A stretch of 64,000 nt of DNA, from positions 124,001 to 188,000 of the forward strand of contig NZ_CP113064.1 in assembly GCF_026625805.1 (NCBI RefSeq), written 5' to 3'. The notes beneath the pieces are model-generated. The model did no database searches and had not been told where the DNA came from. It worked only from the letters and a program-made list of their open reading frames with translations. The position numbers and the translations under genes were made by a program. The DNA comes from Brevundimonas sp. SL130. GTDB taxonomy: Bacteria > Pseudomonadota > Alphaproteobacteria > Caulobacterales > Caulobacteraceae. Shown piece by piece: positions 1 to 7,890 of the stretch (position 1 is its first letter; each line of letters opens with the position of its first letter).

Positions 1-290
1 GGGCGAGGCCCGGCCGGCAGGCTGGTCCGCGCGCCTTCGCCCTGACCGCCGACCAGGAACCCGTCATCCCTCAGTCGTCCATAGGCGGACGAGACGGTCG
101 TACGGCTCAAACCCAGGGCCTGCGCCACTTCTCGCTCGCCCGGCAGCCGAACCGCCAGCGGCAGACGGCCGTCGAGAATCAGAAGTCGTACCGCCGCCGC
201 CAGCTGTCGATAGGTCGCGCCGGCGCCGGGCGTGCGCCAGACGCCCAGATGGCGGACAAGCGAGGGAAGACCTATCGAACGGGGAGACAT
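1..290 (-). CDS. MocR/GntR-family transcriptional regulator, N-terminal part (cut by window edge)
   Basis: The leftward frame opens at the ATG at 290-288 and stays open to base 1, so about 96 residues are visible. Residues ~20-85 form a GntR-type winged helix-turn-helix (TYRQLAAAVRLLILDGRL, then RLPGEREVAQALGLSRTTV and SAYGRLRDDGFL). In MocR proteins this domain is followed by an aminotransferase-like PLP domain, which would lie beyond the window edge. The gene is divergent from the YczE-like membrane protein, and MocR-yczE pairs of this kind are known in several bacteria. The likely job is control of the neighbour and of itself through the palindrome in the shared 60-bp gap. The subfamily and effector cannot be told from the fragment. 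Confidence 0.85.
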   Translation of the reverse strand, partial: MSPRSIGLPSLVRHLGVWRTPGAGATYRQLAAAVRLLILDGRLPLAVRLPGEREVAQALGLSRTTVSSAYGRLRDDGFLVGGQGEGARTSLPAGPR

Positions 291-307
291 GGGGCCAGAA
301 TGACAGA

Positions 308-332
308 ACTGGCTATTTTTTATAGGTCCAGT
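308..332. promoter_or_regulatory. Candidate MocR operator/promoter between divergent genes
   Basis: Arms ACTGG-CTAT and ATAG-(GT)-CCAGT flank a T5 spacer, giving a 9-bp inverted repeat interrupted by two extra bases. It lies in an AT-rich patch between the regulator start (290) and the membrane protein start (351). Position and symmetry fit an operator for the divergent regulator; binding is inferred. Confidence 0.5.
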
Positions 333-350
333 ATCGCCCAAACCGTCGAA

Positions 351-968
351 ATGACTCGTCGCCTTGCCCAGCTCTTCGCCGGCCTCGCCCTCTATGGCTT
401 GGCGATTGCCCTGATTGTTCGCGCCGATCTGGGGCTCGATCCCTGGGATGTTCTGCACCAGGGGGTGTTCGAGCGGTTTGCCGGCCCGGCCGGGATCAGC
501 TTCGGCCTGGTGGTCAATCTGATCGGTATGGCCGTTCTGCTGCTGTGGATTCCCCTGCGCCAGCGGCCTGGAATAGGGACTGTGGCCAATGTTCTGGTGA
601 TCGGCACAGTCGCGAATTTCGGCCTGGACTGGATCCCGTCTGACCTGGGCCTACCGCTCCGGGCGGGCTTGCTGGGCGCGGGCGTCGTGCTGAACGGCGT
701 CGCCAGCGGGGCCTATATCGGCGCGGGTCTTGGTCCGGGGCCGCGCGACGGCCTGATGACCGGCATCGTCGCGCGCACGGGCTGGCCGGTGAAATGGGTC
801 CGGACCGCCATCGAGCTGAGCGTCATCGCCCTGGGCTGGCTATTGGGCGGCTCTGTCGGCGTCGGCACGGTGATCTACGCCGTGACCATCGGCCCCCTGG
901 TCCATCTTTTCTTGCCGATGTTCACGATCCGTTCGGCCGTCCGACGCGACCCAAGCTCAGCAGGCTAA
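351..968 (+). CDS. YczE/YyaS/YitT-family integral membrane protein
   Basis: A 205-residue polytopic membrane protein with about five hydrophobic segments and the family-typical motifs ADLGLDPWDVLHQG near the start and GPRDGLMTG in the middle. The family is widespread and its substrate is unknown. The ATG at 351 is chosen because it starts directly before the first membrane segment; upstream in-frame starts at 249 and 300 would run into the regulator and add a charged leader. It is divergent from a MocR-type regulator that probably controls it. Its stop overlaps the end of the convergent vapC gene by 12 bp. Confidence 0.8.
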   Translation: MTRRLAQLFAGLALYGLAIALIVRADLGLDPWDVLHQGVFERFAGPAGISFGLVVNLIGMAVLLLWIPLRQRPGIGTVANVLVIGTVANFGLDWIPSDLGLPLRAGLLGAGVVLNGVASGAYIGAGLGPGPRDGLMTGIVARTGWPVKWVRTAIELSVIALGWLLGGSVGVGTVIYAVTIGPLVHLFLPMFTIRSAVRRDPSSAG

Positions 969-1382
969 GGCGCGGATATGGCCGCCTTCGGCATAAGCGA
1001 GCAGCGGGCGATCTCGTGTCACGAGGGTCCAGCCGCGCAGACGGGCCGTCGCCGCCAGAATTCGATCCGCCGGGTCCCTCAACCCCTTGGACTGCGGCAG
1101 ATAGGACGCCGCCACGAGAATGTCCGGACTGAGCGGCGCCTCCGTCAATCCGGCCGCAAGAAGCGTCTCGAACCAAATCAACGGATCGACGGACAAGGCA
1201 TATCTGCCCCTGGCGACCAGTTGTGCGACTTCCCAGGCGGTGATCGGAGAAAGATGGATGGGCACGCCTTGCGCATCGGCCTGAATCAAGGCCTCGGCAG
1301 CCTGATCTCGCAATTCCATATCGGAAGTCGAGGTCCAGAGCGCCGCACAGGTGTCCAGCAAAAGCGGAGCCTTCAGTCGCAC
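957..1382 (-). CDS. vapC: PIN-domain ribonuclease toxin, VapC family
   Basis: A 141-residue PIN domain. Acidic residues expected to hold Mg2+ are present: D10 in LLLDTCAALW, E51 in ITAWEVAQL, D106 in DPADRILAATAR and D124 in LVTRDRPLL. VapC proteins cleave RNA, often tRNA or rRNA, and are held inactive by a cognate antitoxin. The ATG lies inside the end of the upstream antitoxin gene (10-bp overlap), the usual arrangement of translationally coupled toxin-antitoxin operons. The RNA target cannot be read from the sequence. The toxin call is firm; activity is inferred from intact catalytic acids. Confidence 0.9.
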   Translation of the reverse strand: MRLKAPLLLDTCAALWTSTSDMELRDQAAEALIQADAQGVPIHLSPITAWEVAQLVARGRYALSVDPLIWFETLLAAGLTEAPLSPDILVAASYLPQSKGLRDPADRILAATARLRGWTLVTRDRPLLAYAEGGHIRALAC

Positions 1383-1762
1383 TCGGCGGCCCAGACATCA
1401 CCCGTTGGCTGCGTCACGTCCACACCGGGAGGAATGGTGACGGTTCCGGCCAAACGGTGACGAATCCGCTCCAGAATATTCGGCCTCGCCGACGAAGGGT
1501 TCTGTCGATCCTCCGGACGAATACGACGGAACACCAGCTTTTCCCGGCCGATATCCACCCGCTCGGTCTGGAACCCGGCTTCGAGCCAGGCCCTCGTCAT
1601 GACGTTGTTGGATGGATTGTTGCTCCACCACGCCGGATATTGCTTTGAAGCCGGCAGGGCCGCGCCGAGAACTCGTTCGATCTCGGAAAAGGTCATCGGC
1701 ACTTCAGCGGTCGGCCGATCCGCCAGGTAACGCGTCAGGGGTTCATATTTTCCCACGTCCAC
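1373..1762 (-). CDS. Antitoxin partner of VapC: DUF7662-like domain with VapB-like tail
   Basis: A 129-residue protein directly upstream of vapC, overlapping it by 10 bp. Residues ~1-85 resemble the DUF7662 family (GKYEPLTRYLADRP, then PMTFSEIERVLG, LPASKQYPAWWSN and ARAWLEAGF-like text). Residues ~92-129 (ILERIRHRLAGTVTIPPGVD, then TQPTGDVW) look like the short toxin-wrapping tail seen in small antitoxins of PIN toxins. The N-terminal domain may be the DNA-binding part, since no AbrB or ribbon-helix-helix fold is recognisable. The role as antitoxin is inferred from position, overlap and tail. The palindrome upstream fits autoregulation. Confidence 0.75.
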   Translation of the reverse strand: MDVGKYEPLTRYLADRPTAEVPMTFSEIERVLGAALPASKQYPAWWSNNPSNNVMTRAWLEAGFQTERVDIGREKLVFRRIRPEDRQNPSSARPNILERIRHRLAGTVTIPPGVDVTQPTGDVWAAECD

Positions 1763-1782
1763 CTCCGCGCCCGATCACGAAG

Positions 1783-1813
1783 ACACACTACTAAGTGTGT
1801 TGCATTCCGTCAA
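1783..1813 (-). promoter_or_regulatory. Promoter and operator of the vapBC-like operon
   Basis: On the minus strand there is TTGACG (1808-1813), a 17-bp spacer, then TAGTGT (1785-1790), a good sigma-70-type promoter 23 bp before the antitoxin ATG. A perfect inverted repeat, ACACACT / AGTGTGT with a 4-bp spacer (1783-1800), covers the -10 box. A repressor bound there would block transcription, as expected of a self-regulating antitoxin-toxin complex. The stem is not GC-rich and has no T-run, so it is a poor terminator for cenR. Confidence 0.6.
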
Positions 1814-1814
1814 G

Positions 1815-2501
1815 TCAAGGTTGCAGTCGATACCCGCCGGCGTCGGTCAGCAGCAGGCGGGCCTGACCCGGCTCGGGCTCGATCTTCTGGCGCAGACGAT
1901 AGATGTGGGTTTCCAGCGTGTGGGTGGTGACGCCGGCGTTGTAGCCCCAGACCTCGGTCAGCAGTTCCTCGCGCGACACCGGCTTGGCCCCGGCGCGGTA
2001 GAGGTATTTCAGGATGTTAGTTTCTTTTTCCGTCAGCCGGACCTTCTTGCCCTTGGCGTCCATCAGAACCTTGGCGGCCGGGCGGAACTCGTAGGGGCCG
2101 ATGGAGAAGACCGCGTCTTCCGACTGTTCGTGGCTGCGCAGATGGGCGCGGATGCGGGCCAGCAGGACGGCGAACCGGAAAGGCTTGGTGACGTAATCGT
2201 TGGCGCCGGCGTCTAGGCCCAGGATGGCGTCGGCGTCGGCGGACTGGGCCGTCAGCATGATGACCGGGGTCGAGACCCCGTCCTTGCGCAACAGGCGGCA
2301 GGCCTCGCGGCCGTCCATATCCGGCAGGTCGACGTCCAGCAGGATCAGGTCGGCGCGGATCTCGCGCCCCATGCGGACGCCGTCGGTGGCGGTGGAGGCC
2401 TGCTGGGTCTTGAACTCTTCGTGGAGGTTCAACTGCTCGGCCAGGGCCTCGCGCAGGTCGTCGTCGTCGTCGATGATCAGAATGGTCTTGGGCGTGGGCA
2501 T
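1815..2501 (-). CDS. cenR: OmpR-family response regulator, CenR-like
   Basis: A 228-residue two-domain regulator. The receiver domain (~1-125) has the acidic pocket DDDDDLREAL, the phospho-acceptor Asp in LILLDVDLPDMDG, the Thr in MLTAQ and the Lys in VTKPFR. The C-terminal winged helix (~130-228) has the RLTEKETNILKYL and THTLETHIYRLRQKI elements of OmpR/PhoB proteins. In Caulobacter, CenR with kinase CenK is an essential regulator of cell-envelope integrity. The identification rests on sequence style and on the neighbourhood (ntrZ, leuS, holA), which I recall as matching the Caulobacter region holding cenR. No kinase gene is adjacent. The family call is certain, the gene name less so. Confidence 0.85.
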   Translation of the reverse strand: MPTPKTILIIDDDDDLREALAEQLNLHEEFKTQQASTATDGVRMGREIRADLILLDVDLPDMDGREACRLLRKDGVSTPVIMLTAQSADADAILGLDAGANDYVTKPFRFAVLLARIRAHLRSHEQSEDAVFSIGPYEFRPAAKVLMDAKGKKVRLTEKETNILKYLYRAGAKPVSREELLTEVWGYNAGVTTHTLETHIYRLRQKIEPEPGQARLLLTDAGGYRLQP

Positions 2502-2581
2502 GTGCAGACAATGGCGAGGCTTGGGCCCCGCGCCAAGGCTTGGGGGTGCGAATTCACGTAAGGTTACGGCCTAGAGGCGGT

Positions 2582-3280
2582 TTAAGGACGATTTCGTTCC
2601 CCGAACAACGCCGTTCCCACCCGAACATGGGTGGCGCCGCAGCGGATGGCGGTCTCGTAGTCGCCGCTCATACCCATCGACAGGACCGAAAGTCCGTTGC
2701 GGTCGGCGATCTGTTTCAAAAGGGAGAAATGGGGCGCGGCGTCCTGGTCCGCCGGCGGGATACACATCAGGCCCTCGACCGTCAGGCCATAGGTGTCGCG
2801 CGCAGCGCGGATCAGGGCGTCGGCGTCTTCGGCCAGGACGCCCGCCTTCTGGGGCTCTGCGCCCGTATTGACCTGGACCAGGACGCGCGGGGCGCGGCTG
2901 AGCTTTTGCGCCGCCTCGGCCAGGGCTCGCGCCAGTTTTTCGCGGTCCAGGGCCTCGATCACGTCGAACAGGGCCACGGCGTCTTCGGCCTTATTGGTCT
3001 GCAAGGGGCCGATCAGGCGCAGTTCCAAGTCGTTCAGACCGGGAAGACGGCCGATCCACCGCTCTTGCGCCTCCTGCACCCGATTTTCGCCGAACACGCG
3101 CTGGCCGGCGGCCAGTATGGCGTCGATGGCCTCGGGCGGCTGGGTCTTGGACACGGCGGTCAGGATGACGGCGGCCGGATCCCGGCCGACGGCGCGGCAG
3201 GCCGCGTCAATGCGCGCGCGAACCTCGGCCAGGTTTTCGGCGATGGACGCGGGCGAGGAAGCGGAGGAAGTAGGGGTCAT
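2582..3280 (-). CDS. Pyridoxal-phosphate homeostasis protein, YggS/PLPBP family
   Basis: A 232-residue PLP-binding barrel related to alanine racemase. The PLP lysine is K45 in AVSKTQP; FGENRVQEA, IGPLQTNK and SMGMSGDYETAI are family signatures. The usual aromatic or His residues before IG.LQ are RL here. The family buffers free PLP and shapes amino-acid pools and is not thought to be a catalyst. The first 12 residues are Ser/Pro-rich and not conserved. Its ATG at 3280-3278 overlaps the ATG of the divergent ThiE-like gene within the four bases CATG, so each promoter must lie inside the other gene. Confidence 0.92.
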   Translation of the reverse strand: MTPTSSASSPASIAENLAEVRARIDAACRAVGRDPAAVILTAVSKTQPPEAIDAILAAGQRVFGENRVQEAQERWIGRLPGLNDLELRLIGPLQTNKAEDAVALFDVIEALDREKLARALAEAAQKLSRAPRVLVQVNTGAEPQKAGVLAEDADALIRAARDTYGLTVEGLMCIPPADQDAAPHFSLLKQIADRNGLSVLSMGMSGDYETAIRCGATHVRVGTALFGERNRP

Positions 3281-3923
3281 GATCCTGTCGGCCGATTACA
3301 GCGATGAGGCGCGCGCGCTCTGGGATGCGGCGACCGCTCTAAACCGCGCCGCGGCCGCTGTCAGCCCGAGCGTCGCCGGTTTGCCGCCCCTGCTGTTCTT
3401 CACCGACCCGGAGCGCACGCCCCGGCCCTGGGAGACGGCGGCCCGGCTGCCGGTCGGATCGGCGGTGGTCTATCGCGCGTTCGGCGCCGAAGATGCGGTC
3501 GAGACGGGACTGAGATTGCGCGGCGCCACGCGGGAGGCGGGGGTCAAACTGCTGGTGGGGCTGGACCAGGCCCTGGCCGAGGCGGTCGAGGCGGATGGCC
3601 TGCACCTGCCGGAACGCGAGGCGGCGCGAGCGGTCTTGATCCGCCGGGCCCATCCCGGCTGGCTGCTGACGCGGGCCTGGCATGGCGGCGACGCGAGCTG
3701 CACGGGCCTGGACGCCCTGGTCCTGTCTCCGGTCTTTCCGGCAGGCGGGGTCTCGGGGGTGAAGACGCCGCTGGGCGTGGAGGGATTTCGCAGGCGCGTG
3801 ATTGCGGCGGATCTGCCCGTCTATGCGCTCGGGGGCGTAGATGCGGCGACCGCCTCGGGCCTGATCGGCTCAGGCGCGTGCGGCCTGGCCGGCGTGGCCG
3901 CGATCCAGTCCGCGTTTCGATAG
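3279..3923 (+). CDS. Thiamine-phosphate synthase (ThiE/TenI)-family protein
   Basis: A 214-residue TIM-barrel protein. The C-terminal half is typical of ThiE/TenI: ALVLSPVFPAGG, then TPLGVEGFRR and VYALGGVDAATA, the phosphate-binding end of the barrel. The middle motifs that bind pyrimidine diphosphate in true ThiE (HLGQ.D and G.S.H) are changed to GLHLPEREA and a His-containing loop, so the substrate may differ and a scavenging or regulatory TenI-like role is possible. The ATG at 3279 is preceded by a fair Shine-Dalgarno (gaggaag) inside the divergent yggS gene. No other thiamine gene is nearby. Confidence 0.75.
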   Translation: MILSADYSDEARALWDAATALNRAAAAVSPSVAGLPPLLFFTDPERTPRPWETAARLPVGSAVVYRAFGAEDAVETGLRLRGATREAGVKLLVGLDQALAEAVEADGLHLPEREAARAVLIRRAHPGWLLTRAWHGGDASCTGLDALVLSPVFPAGGVSGVKTPLGVEGFRRRVIAADLPVYALGGVDAATASGLIGSGACGLAGVAAIQSAFR

Positions 3924-3960
3924 GGCCTGTCCTGCGCGGATCGGATCCGAGCGGGCGAGA

Positions 3961-4356
3961 TCAGAATTTGAAGATGGTCTCGAGCCGGACGCGCGGCTGG
4001 GTGCGGCCGGTCGTTTCCGGCGCGCGGGCCGGGTCGGCCTCTGGCGAGGCGACGGCGGCGGCTGCGCCGACACGCAGGCGGTCGTTCAGGCGGTAATAGG
4101 CGCCCGCCTCGACATCGCCCCAGTCGGTTTCGCGACCCACCGGCTGGTTCAGATTGAAGTCCAGACCCCAGCGGCCCTTGTCGTTCAGACGCAGGCCGCG
4201 GCGCTGCTGCACAGGGGCGTTGCGCTGGGCCGCCTGGGCTTCGGCGAGGGAAACAGTGGGCGCACGAGACGGCGACGCGGTCTGGGCAAGCGCGGGGGCG
4301 CCGACGGCGAAGGCCATCGTTGCAAAAACCACCACGGAGAAATCGCCGAGACGCAT
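3961..4356 (-). CDS. ntrZ: NtrZ-family periplasmic regulatory protein
   Basis: A 131-residue exported protein. The N-terminus is a clear Sec signal peptide ending in GAPALAQ. The mature part has a Gln/Arg-rich stretch, then KGRWGLDFNLNQPVGRE and a beta-rich end finishing RVRLETIFKF. In Caulobacter, NtrZ is a periplasmic protein that acts on the kinase NtrY of the NtrYX system. The family assignment rests on the RWGL..NLNQPVGR and VEAGAYYRL motifs and on position near cenR and leuS. The ATG at 4356 is preferred over 4377 because the longer form adds charged residues before the signal peptide and lacks a ribosome site. ntrYX is not in the window. Confidence 0.75.
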   Translation of the reverse strand: MRLGDFSVVVFATMAFAVGAPALAQTASPSRAPTVSLAEAQAAQRNAPVQQRRGLRLNDKGRWGLDFNLNQPVGRETDWGDVEAGAYYRLNDRLRVGAAAAVASPEADPARAPETTGRTQPRVRLETIFKF

Positions 4357-4726
4357 CCTGAACCCTTTAGACGTCATCGATTGAGGACGTCTTAATCTTG
4401 AACCGATCTTTTTTGATCGTGAACGCCGCGATTAGACACCGGGGGTTCGCCCGGTCAACGCAACCTGGCCCAGATGGCGGAGTTCCCTGCATTGTTGCGC
4501 TGCGATGTGGCTCAAGCGTCACGGGAATTGGCGAAAAACCGACCGAGCTGTCAGCGCTCTGTCACAGAACACAGAAAGCCGTATCGCCTTGGTCAAGCGG
4601 TTCGCCTTGTCATCGCCCCTTTTGCCCGTGTTATAGAGCCACGCAGCGTCGCCCCCTGAAGGCGAAATGTCGTTCGCGCGTGTGGGCGAGGGCCCCCACG
4701 TCCCTGAGTTTACGGAGACTTCCTTG
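4357..4726. other. Divergent intergenic region between ntrZ and the DUF3576 gene
   Basis: About 370 bp without a convincing gene. It holds the promoters of both flanking genes, an AT-rich patch at 4390-4435 (including GATC-T6-GATC), and a small ACCGGG/CCCGGT hairpin at 4438-4455. Short open frames across 4398-4727 have no recognisable domain or ribosome site and are not called. Confidence 0.6.
4607..4636 (+). promoter_or_regulatory. Candidate sigma-70 promoter for the DUF3576 lipoprotein gene
   Basis: TTGTCA at 4607-4612 and TTATAG at 4631-4636 with an 18-bp spacer, about 90 bp before the ATG at 4727. Spacing and both hexamers fit a housekeeping promoter. It could drive only the lipoprotein gene, because a strong terminator follows that gene. 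Confidence 0.5.
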
Positions 4727-5182
4727 ATGAGCCTCAACAAGGCCCTGGTTCGCGGCGTCGCTGTCGCCCTGGTCTCAGGCTTGGCGCTCAGCGCCTGCTC
4801 GAGCATTCCCTTCGTCGGCGGTGGCGACAAGAAGACGCCCAAGACGGACGTGCAGCAGGGCATCGGCGTCAACGGCTACCTGTGGCGCGCCTCGCTGGAC
4901 ACCCTTAGCTTCATGCCCCTGCTGACCGCCGATCCCTGGGGCGGGGTGATCAATTACGACTGGTACACCAACCCCCAGACCCCGAACGAGCGGTTCAAGG
5001 CGACCGTCTTCATCCTGGACACCCGTCTGCGCGCCGATGCGCTGAACGTCACGGTGACCAAGGAAGTGAAGGGCGCCGACGGTCAGTGGACCGCCGCCCC
5101 GGTCGCCGCCCAGACCGAAGCCGATCTGGAAAACGCCATCCTGACCAAGGCGCGCCAGCTGAACCTGTCTAATGCGGGCTGA
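4727..5182 (+). CDS. DUF3576-family outer-membrane lipoprotein
   Basis: A 151-residue lipoprotein: a hydrophobic signal of ~20 residues ends in the lipobox LSAC, so Cys becomes acylated. The rest matches DUF3576 proteins of alphaproteobacteria (GIGVNGYLWRASLDTLSFMP, then TADPWGGVINYDWY). The biochemical role is unknown. It sits before leuS-lptE-holA, with LptE another outer-membrane lipoprotein. The ATG at 4727 has a ribosome site (acggag) and starts directly at the signal peptide; a longer frame from 4667 would spoil it. The stop codon lies inside the loop of the terminator hairpin. Confidence 0.85.
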   Translation: MSLNKALVRGVAVALVSGLALSACSSIPFVGGGDKKTPKTDVQQGIGVNGYLWRASLDTLSFMPLLTADPWGGVINYDWYTNPQTPNERFKATVFILDTRLRADALNVTVTKEVKGADGQWTAAPVAAQTEADLENAILTKARQLNLSNAG

Positions 5183-5205
5183 AGGCCCGCATTAGTTCCT
5201 TTTTA
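5169..5205 (+). terminator. Intrinsic terminator of the DUF3576 gene
   Basis: A perfect 11-bp stem, CTAATGCGGGC / GCCCGCATTAG, with a 5-nt loop (5180-5184), followed by TTCCTTTTT. The TGA stop of the gene (5180-5182) is in the loop, so the left arm encodes the last residues of the protein. Confidence 0.9.
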
Positions 5206-5304
5206 GGCGCTACCGCCCTTCGGGCTAGTTGAGCGCGACGCGCTCAGGCGTTTGTGGGACGCATTACTTCTTGGGCGCTGTCGTCCTTCGGGCTAGTTGA
5301 GCAC
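5206..5304 (+). repeat. Two copies (A and B) of a 31-nt REP-like hairpin element
   Basis: Copy A is 5206-5236 and copy B 5274-5304. Each has an inner hairpin around CTTCGGGC and an outer pairing between GCGCT and AGC.C. Four further copies occur at 24136, 32871, 33595 and 33635, all on the same strand. Copy B is also enclosed by GGGCGCTG (5273-5280) and CAGCGCCC (5314-5321) followed by TTTT, so this stretch may attenuate read-through into leuS. Confidence 0.75.
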
Positions 5305-5340
5305 GGAGGGCGGCAGCGCCCTTTTGACTTCAGGACGACC

Positions 5341-7890
5341 GTGGCCCGTTACGAACCCAAGACCGCCGAACCCCGCCAGCAGGCTCGCTGGGCGGACGCC
5401 TCCGCCTTCGTGACGAAGGACACCGGCAGGCCGAAATACTATGTGCTTGAAATGTTTCCCTATCCGTCGGGGAACATCCATATGGGCCACGCCCGCAACT
5501 ATGTGATGGGCGACGTGGTGGCGCGGTCCAAGCGCGCGCAAGGGTTTGACGTCCTGCATCCGATGGGCTGGGACGCCTTCGGCATGCCGGCCGAGAACGC
5601 GGCCATGGAGCGCGGCATCCACCCCAAGGGCTGGACCTACGACAATATCGCCCAGATGCGGGACCAGTTGAAACTGCTGGGCCTGTCGCTGGACTGGTCG
5701 CGCGAGTTCGCGACCTGCGACCCGGAATATTACGGCAAGCAGCAGGCCTGGTTCCTGGAGCTGTATCGGCGCGGCCTGGTCTATCGCAAGGACGGGGTGG
5801 TCAACTGGGATCCAGTCGACAACACCGTCCTGGCCAATGAACAGGTGATCGACGGGCGCGGCTGGCGTTCCGGCGCGGTGGTCGAGAAGCGCAAGCTGAA
5901 CCAGTGGTTCCTGCGCATCACCGACTATGCCGACGACCTGATCGACGGTCTGAAGACCCTGGATCGCTGGCCCGAGAAGGTCCGGCTGATGCAGGAGAAC
6001 TGGATCGGCCGGTCCAAGGGCCTGCAAATGACCTGGAAATTCGCTGGTCAGGCCCCCGCCGGCTACGAATCGGGCGTCGAAATCTACACCACCCGGCCCG
6101 ACACCCTGTTCGGGGCCAGTTTCCTGGGCCTGGCGCCGGATCACCCGATCTCGAAACAGCTGGCCGAGGCCGATCCGGCGGTGGCGGACTTCGTCGCCAA
6201 ATGCCGCGCGGGCGGCACGTCCCAGGCCGACATCGACCAGGCCGAGAAGATCGGCTGGGACACGGGCCTGAAGGCCGCCCATCCCTTCACCGGCGCCGAG
6301 GTTCCGGTGTGGATCGCCAACTTCATCCTGTCGGAATACGGCACGGGCGCCATCTTCGCCTGCCCGGCCCATGATCAGCGCGACCTGGACTTCGCCCGCA
6401 AATACGATCTGCCGGTGATCCCGGTGGTCCGTCCCGAGGGCGCGGGCGACGACTTCGCCGTGGGCGACGAGGCCTATACCGGCCCCGGCTCCATCTTCCA
6501 GTCCGACTTCCTGGACGGCCTGGATATCGAGACCGCCAAGGCCGAGGCGGTCCGCCGCGTCGAGGCGGCCGGCACGGGCAAGGGCGCGACCATCTATCGG
6601 CTGCGCGACTGGGGCGTTTCGCGCCAACGCTACTGGGGTTGCCCCATCCCCATCATCCACTGCCCGTCCTGCGGGCCGGTGGAGGTTCCCGCCGATCAGC
6701 TGCCGGTGGTCCTGCCCGACGACGTCACCTTCGACGTTCCTGGCAATCCGCTGGACCGTCACCCGACCTGGAAACACGTCAAATGCCCGTCCTGCGGTCA
6801 GGACGCGACGCGCGAGACCGACACCCTGGACACCTTCGTGGACTCCAGCTGGTATTTCGCCCGTTTCACCGACCCGACGGCGGCCGAGCCGATCAATACC
6901 GAGGCGGCGAACCGCTGGCTGGCGGTGGATCAGTATATCGGCGGGGTCGAGCACGCCGTGCTGCACCTGCTGTACGCCCGATTCATCACCCGCGCCCTGT
7001 CCGACGCCGGCATGCTGTCGGTGAAGGAGCCGTTCGCCGGCCTGTTCACCCAAGGGATGGTGGTCCACGAGACCTATCGTCGTGAGAACGGCCAGTGGGT
7101 CGAACCCACCGACGTGGACCTGACAAACGACAACGGCGTCCGCTCGGCCCGTCAGCTGTCGACCGGCGAGACCCTGGTCATCGGCGACATCGAGAAGATG
7201 TCCAAGTCCAAGAAGAACGTCGTCGCGCCCCAGGAAATCCTGGAATCGCATGGCGTGGACGCCGGTCGTCTGTTCGTCCTGTCCGACAGTCCGCCCGAAC
7301 GCGACGTGCAATGGACCCCCGGCGGGGTCGAGGGCGCCAGCCGGTTCGTGCAACGCACCTGGACCCTGTTCGACGCCTATGACGCGGGCTTCGCGGGCGA
7401 GGACAAGGCCAACGCCGACCTGCTGCGCGAGACGCACAAGGCGATCAAGGCCGTGTCCGAAGGGGTCGAGGGCTTCCGCTTCAACTCGGCCATCGCCAAA
7501 CTCTACGCCTTTGTCGCCACGGTCCGTGACAGCGCCCGGGCCGGCGGCGACGCCAAGCGTCAGGCCCTGTCCGCCCTGGCCCGCCTGATCGCCCCCTTTA
7601 CCCCGCACCTGGCCGAGGAAGCCTGGACGCGGCTGGGTGAAGACGGGATGGTTCTGGACGCGCCGTGGCCCGTGTGGGACGCTGCGCTGGCGGCCGACGA
7701 CGAGGTGGTCCTGCCCATCCAGATCAACGGCAAGCGTCGCGCGGAAATCCGCGTGCCGCGTGGCATGGAGCCCGCCGAGGTCGAGGCCATGGTTCTGGCC
7801 GACGAGACCGTGCAGGCGCGGCTGGAGGGTCTGAGCGTGAAGAAGATCGTCGTGGTCAAGGACCGGATCGTCAATCTGGTGGCCGGCTGA
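5341..7890 (+). CDS. leuS: Leucyl-tRNA synthetase
   Basis: An 849-residue class I synthetase that charges tRNA-Leu. The HIGH motif is HMGH at ~47-50 ([13 protein letters not shown]). The editing domain occupies ~220-420. A zinc-type CPSCG pair lies in the middle, and KMSKS is at ~619-623. The anticodon-binding and C-terminal domains are complete (ending [10 protein letters not shown]). The start is taken as GTG 5341 ([16 protein letters not shown]) with AGGA just upstream; an in-frame ATG at 5254 would place ~29 unconserved residues encoded by the repeat elements in front. The stop overlaps the lptE start (TGATG), indicating coupled translation. Confidence 0.98.
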   Translation: MARYEPKTAEPRQQARWADASAFVTKDTGRPKYYVLEMFPYPSGNIHMGHARNYVMGDVVARSKRAQGFDVLHPMGWDAFGMPAENAAMERGIHPKGWTYDNIAQMRDQLKLLGLSLDWSREFATCDPEYYGKQQAWFLELYRRGLVYRKDGVVNWDPVDNTVLANEQVIDGRGWRSGAVVEKRKLNQWFLRITDYADDLIDGLKTLDRWPEKVRLMQENWIGRSKGLQMTWKFAGQAPAGYESGVEIYTTRPDTLFGASFLGLAPDHPISKQLAEADPAVADFVAKCRAGGTSQADIDQAEKIGWDTGLKAAHPFTGAEVPVWIANFILSEYGTGAIFACPAHDQRDLDFARKYDLPVIPVVRPEGAGDDFAVGDEAYTGPGSIFQSDFLDGLDIETAKAEAVRRVEAAGTGKGATIYRLRDWGVSRQRYWGCPIPIIHCPSCGPVEVPADQLPVVLPDDVTFDVPGNPLDRHPTWKHVKCPSCGQDATRETDTLDTFVDSSWYFARFTDPTAAEPINTEAANRWLAVDQYIGGVEHAVLHLLYARFITRALSDAGMLSVKEPFAGLFTQGMVVHETYRRENGQWVEPTDVDLTNDNGVRSARQLSTGETLVIGDIEKMSKSKKNVVAPQEILESHGVDAGRLFVLSDSPPERDVQWTPGGVEGASRFVQRTWTLFDAYDAGFAGEDKANADLLRETHKAIKAVSEGVEGFRFNSAIAKLYAFVATVRDSARAGGDAKRQALSALARLIAPFTPHLAEEAWTRLGEDGMVLDAPWPVWDAALAADDEVVLPIQINGKRRAEIRVPRGMEPAEVEAMVLADETVQARLEGLSVKKIVVVKDRIVNLVAG

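Noticed and set aside
1783-1800. The ACACACT/AGTGTGT palindrome as terminator of cenR
   Set aside because: AT-rich stem without a T-run; it overlaps the -10 box of the antitoxin promoter, so an operator is more likely.
4398-4727. Short frames between ntrZ and the DUF3576 gene
   Set aside because: No domain, no ribosome site; the stretch reads better as divergent promoter DNA.
5254-5340. Upstream ATG start for leuS
   Set aside because: The extra residues are encoded by REP-like copy B and its flank; the conserved protein begins at GTG 5341 with AGGA in front.
5293-7608. A 771-codon open frame on the minus strand opposite leuS
   Set aside because: GC-rich antisense shadow; low-complexity Gly/Val/Asp product with no domain, and leuS on the other strand is certain.
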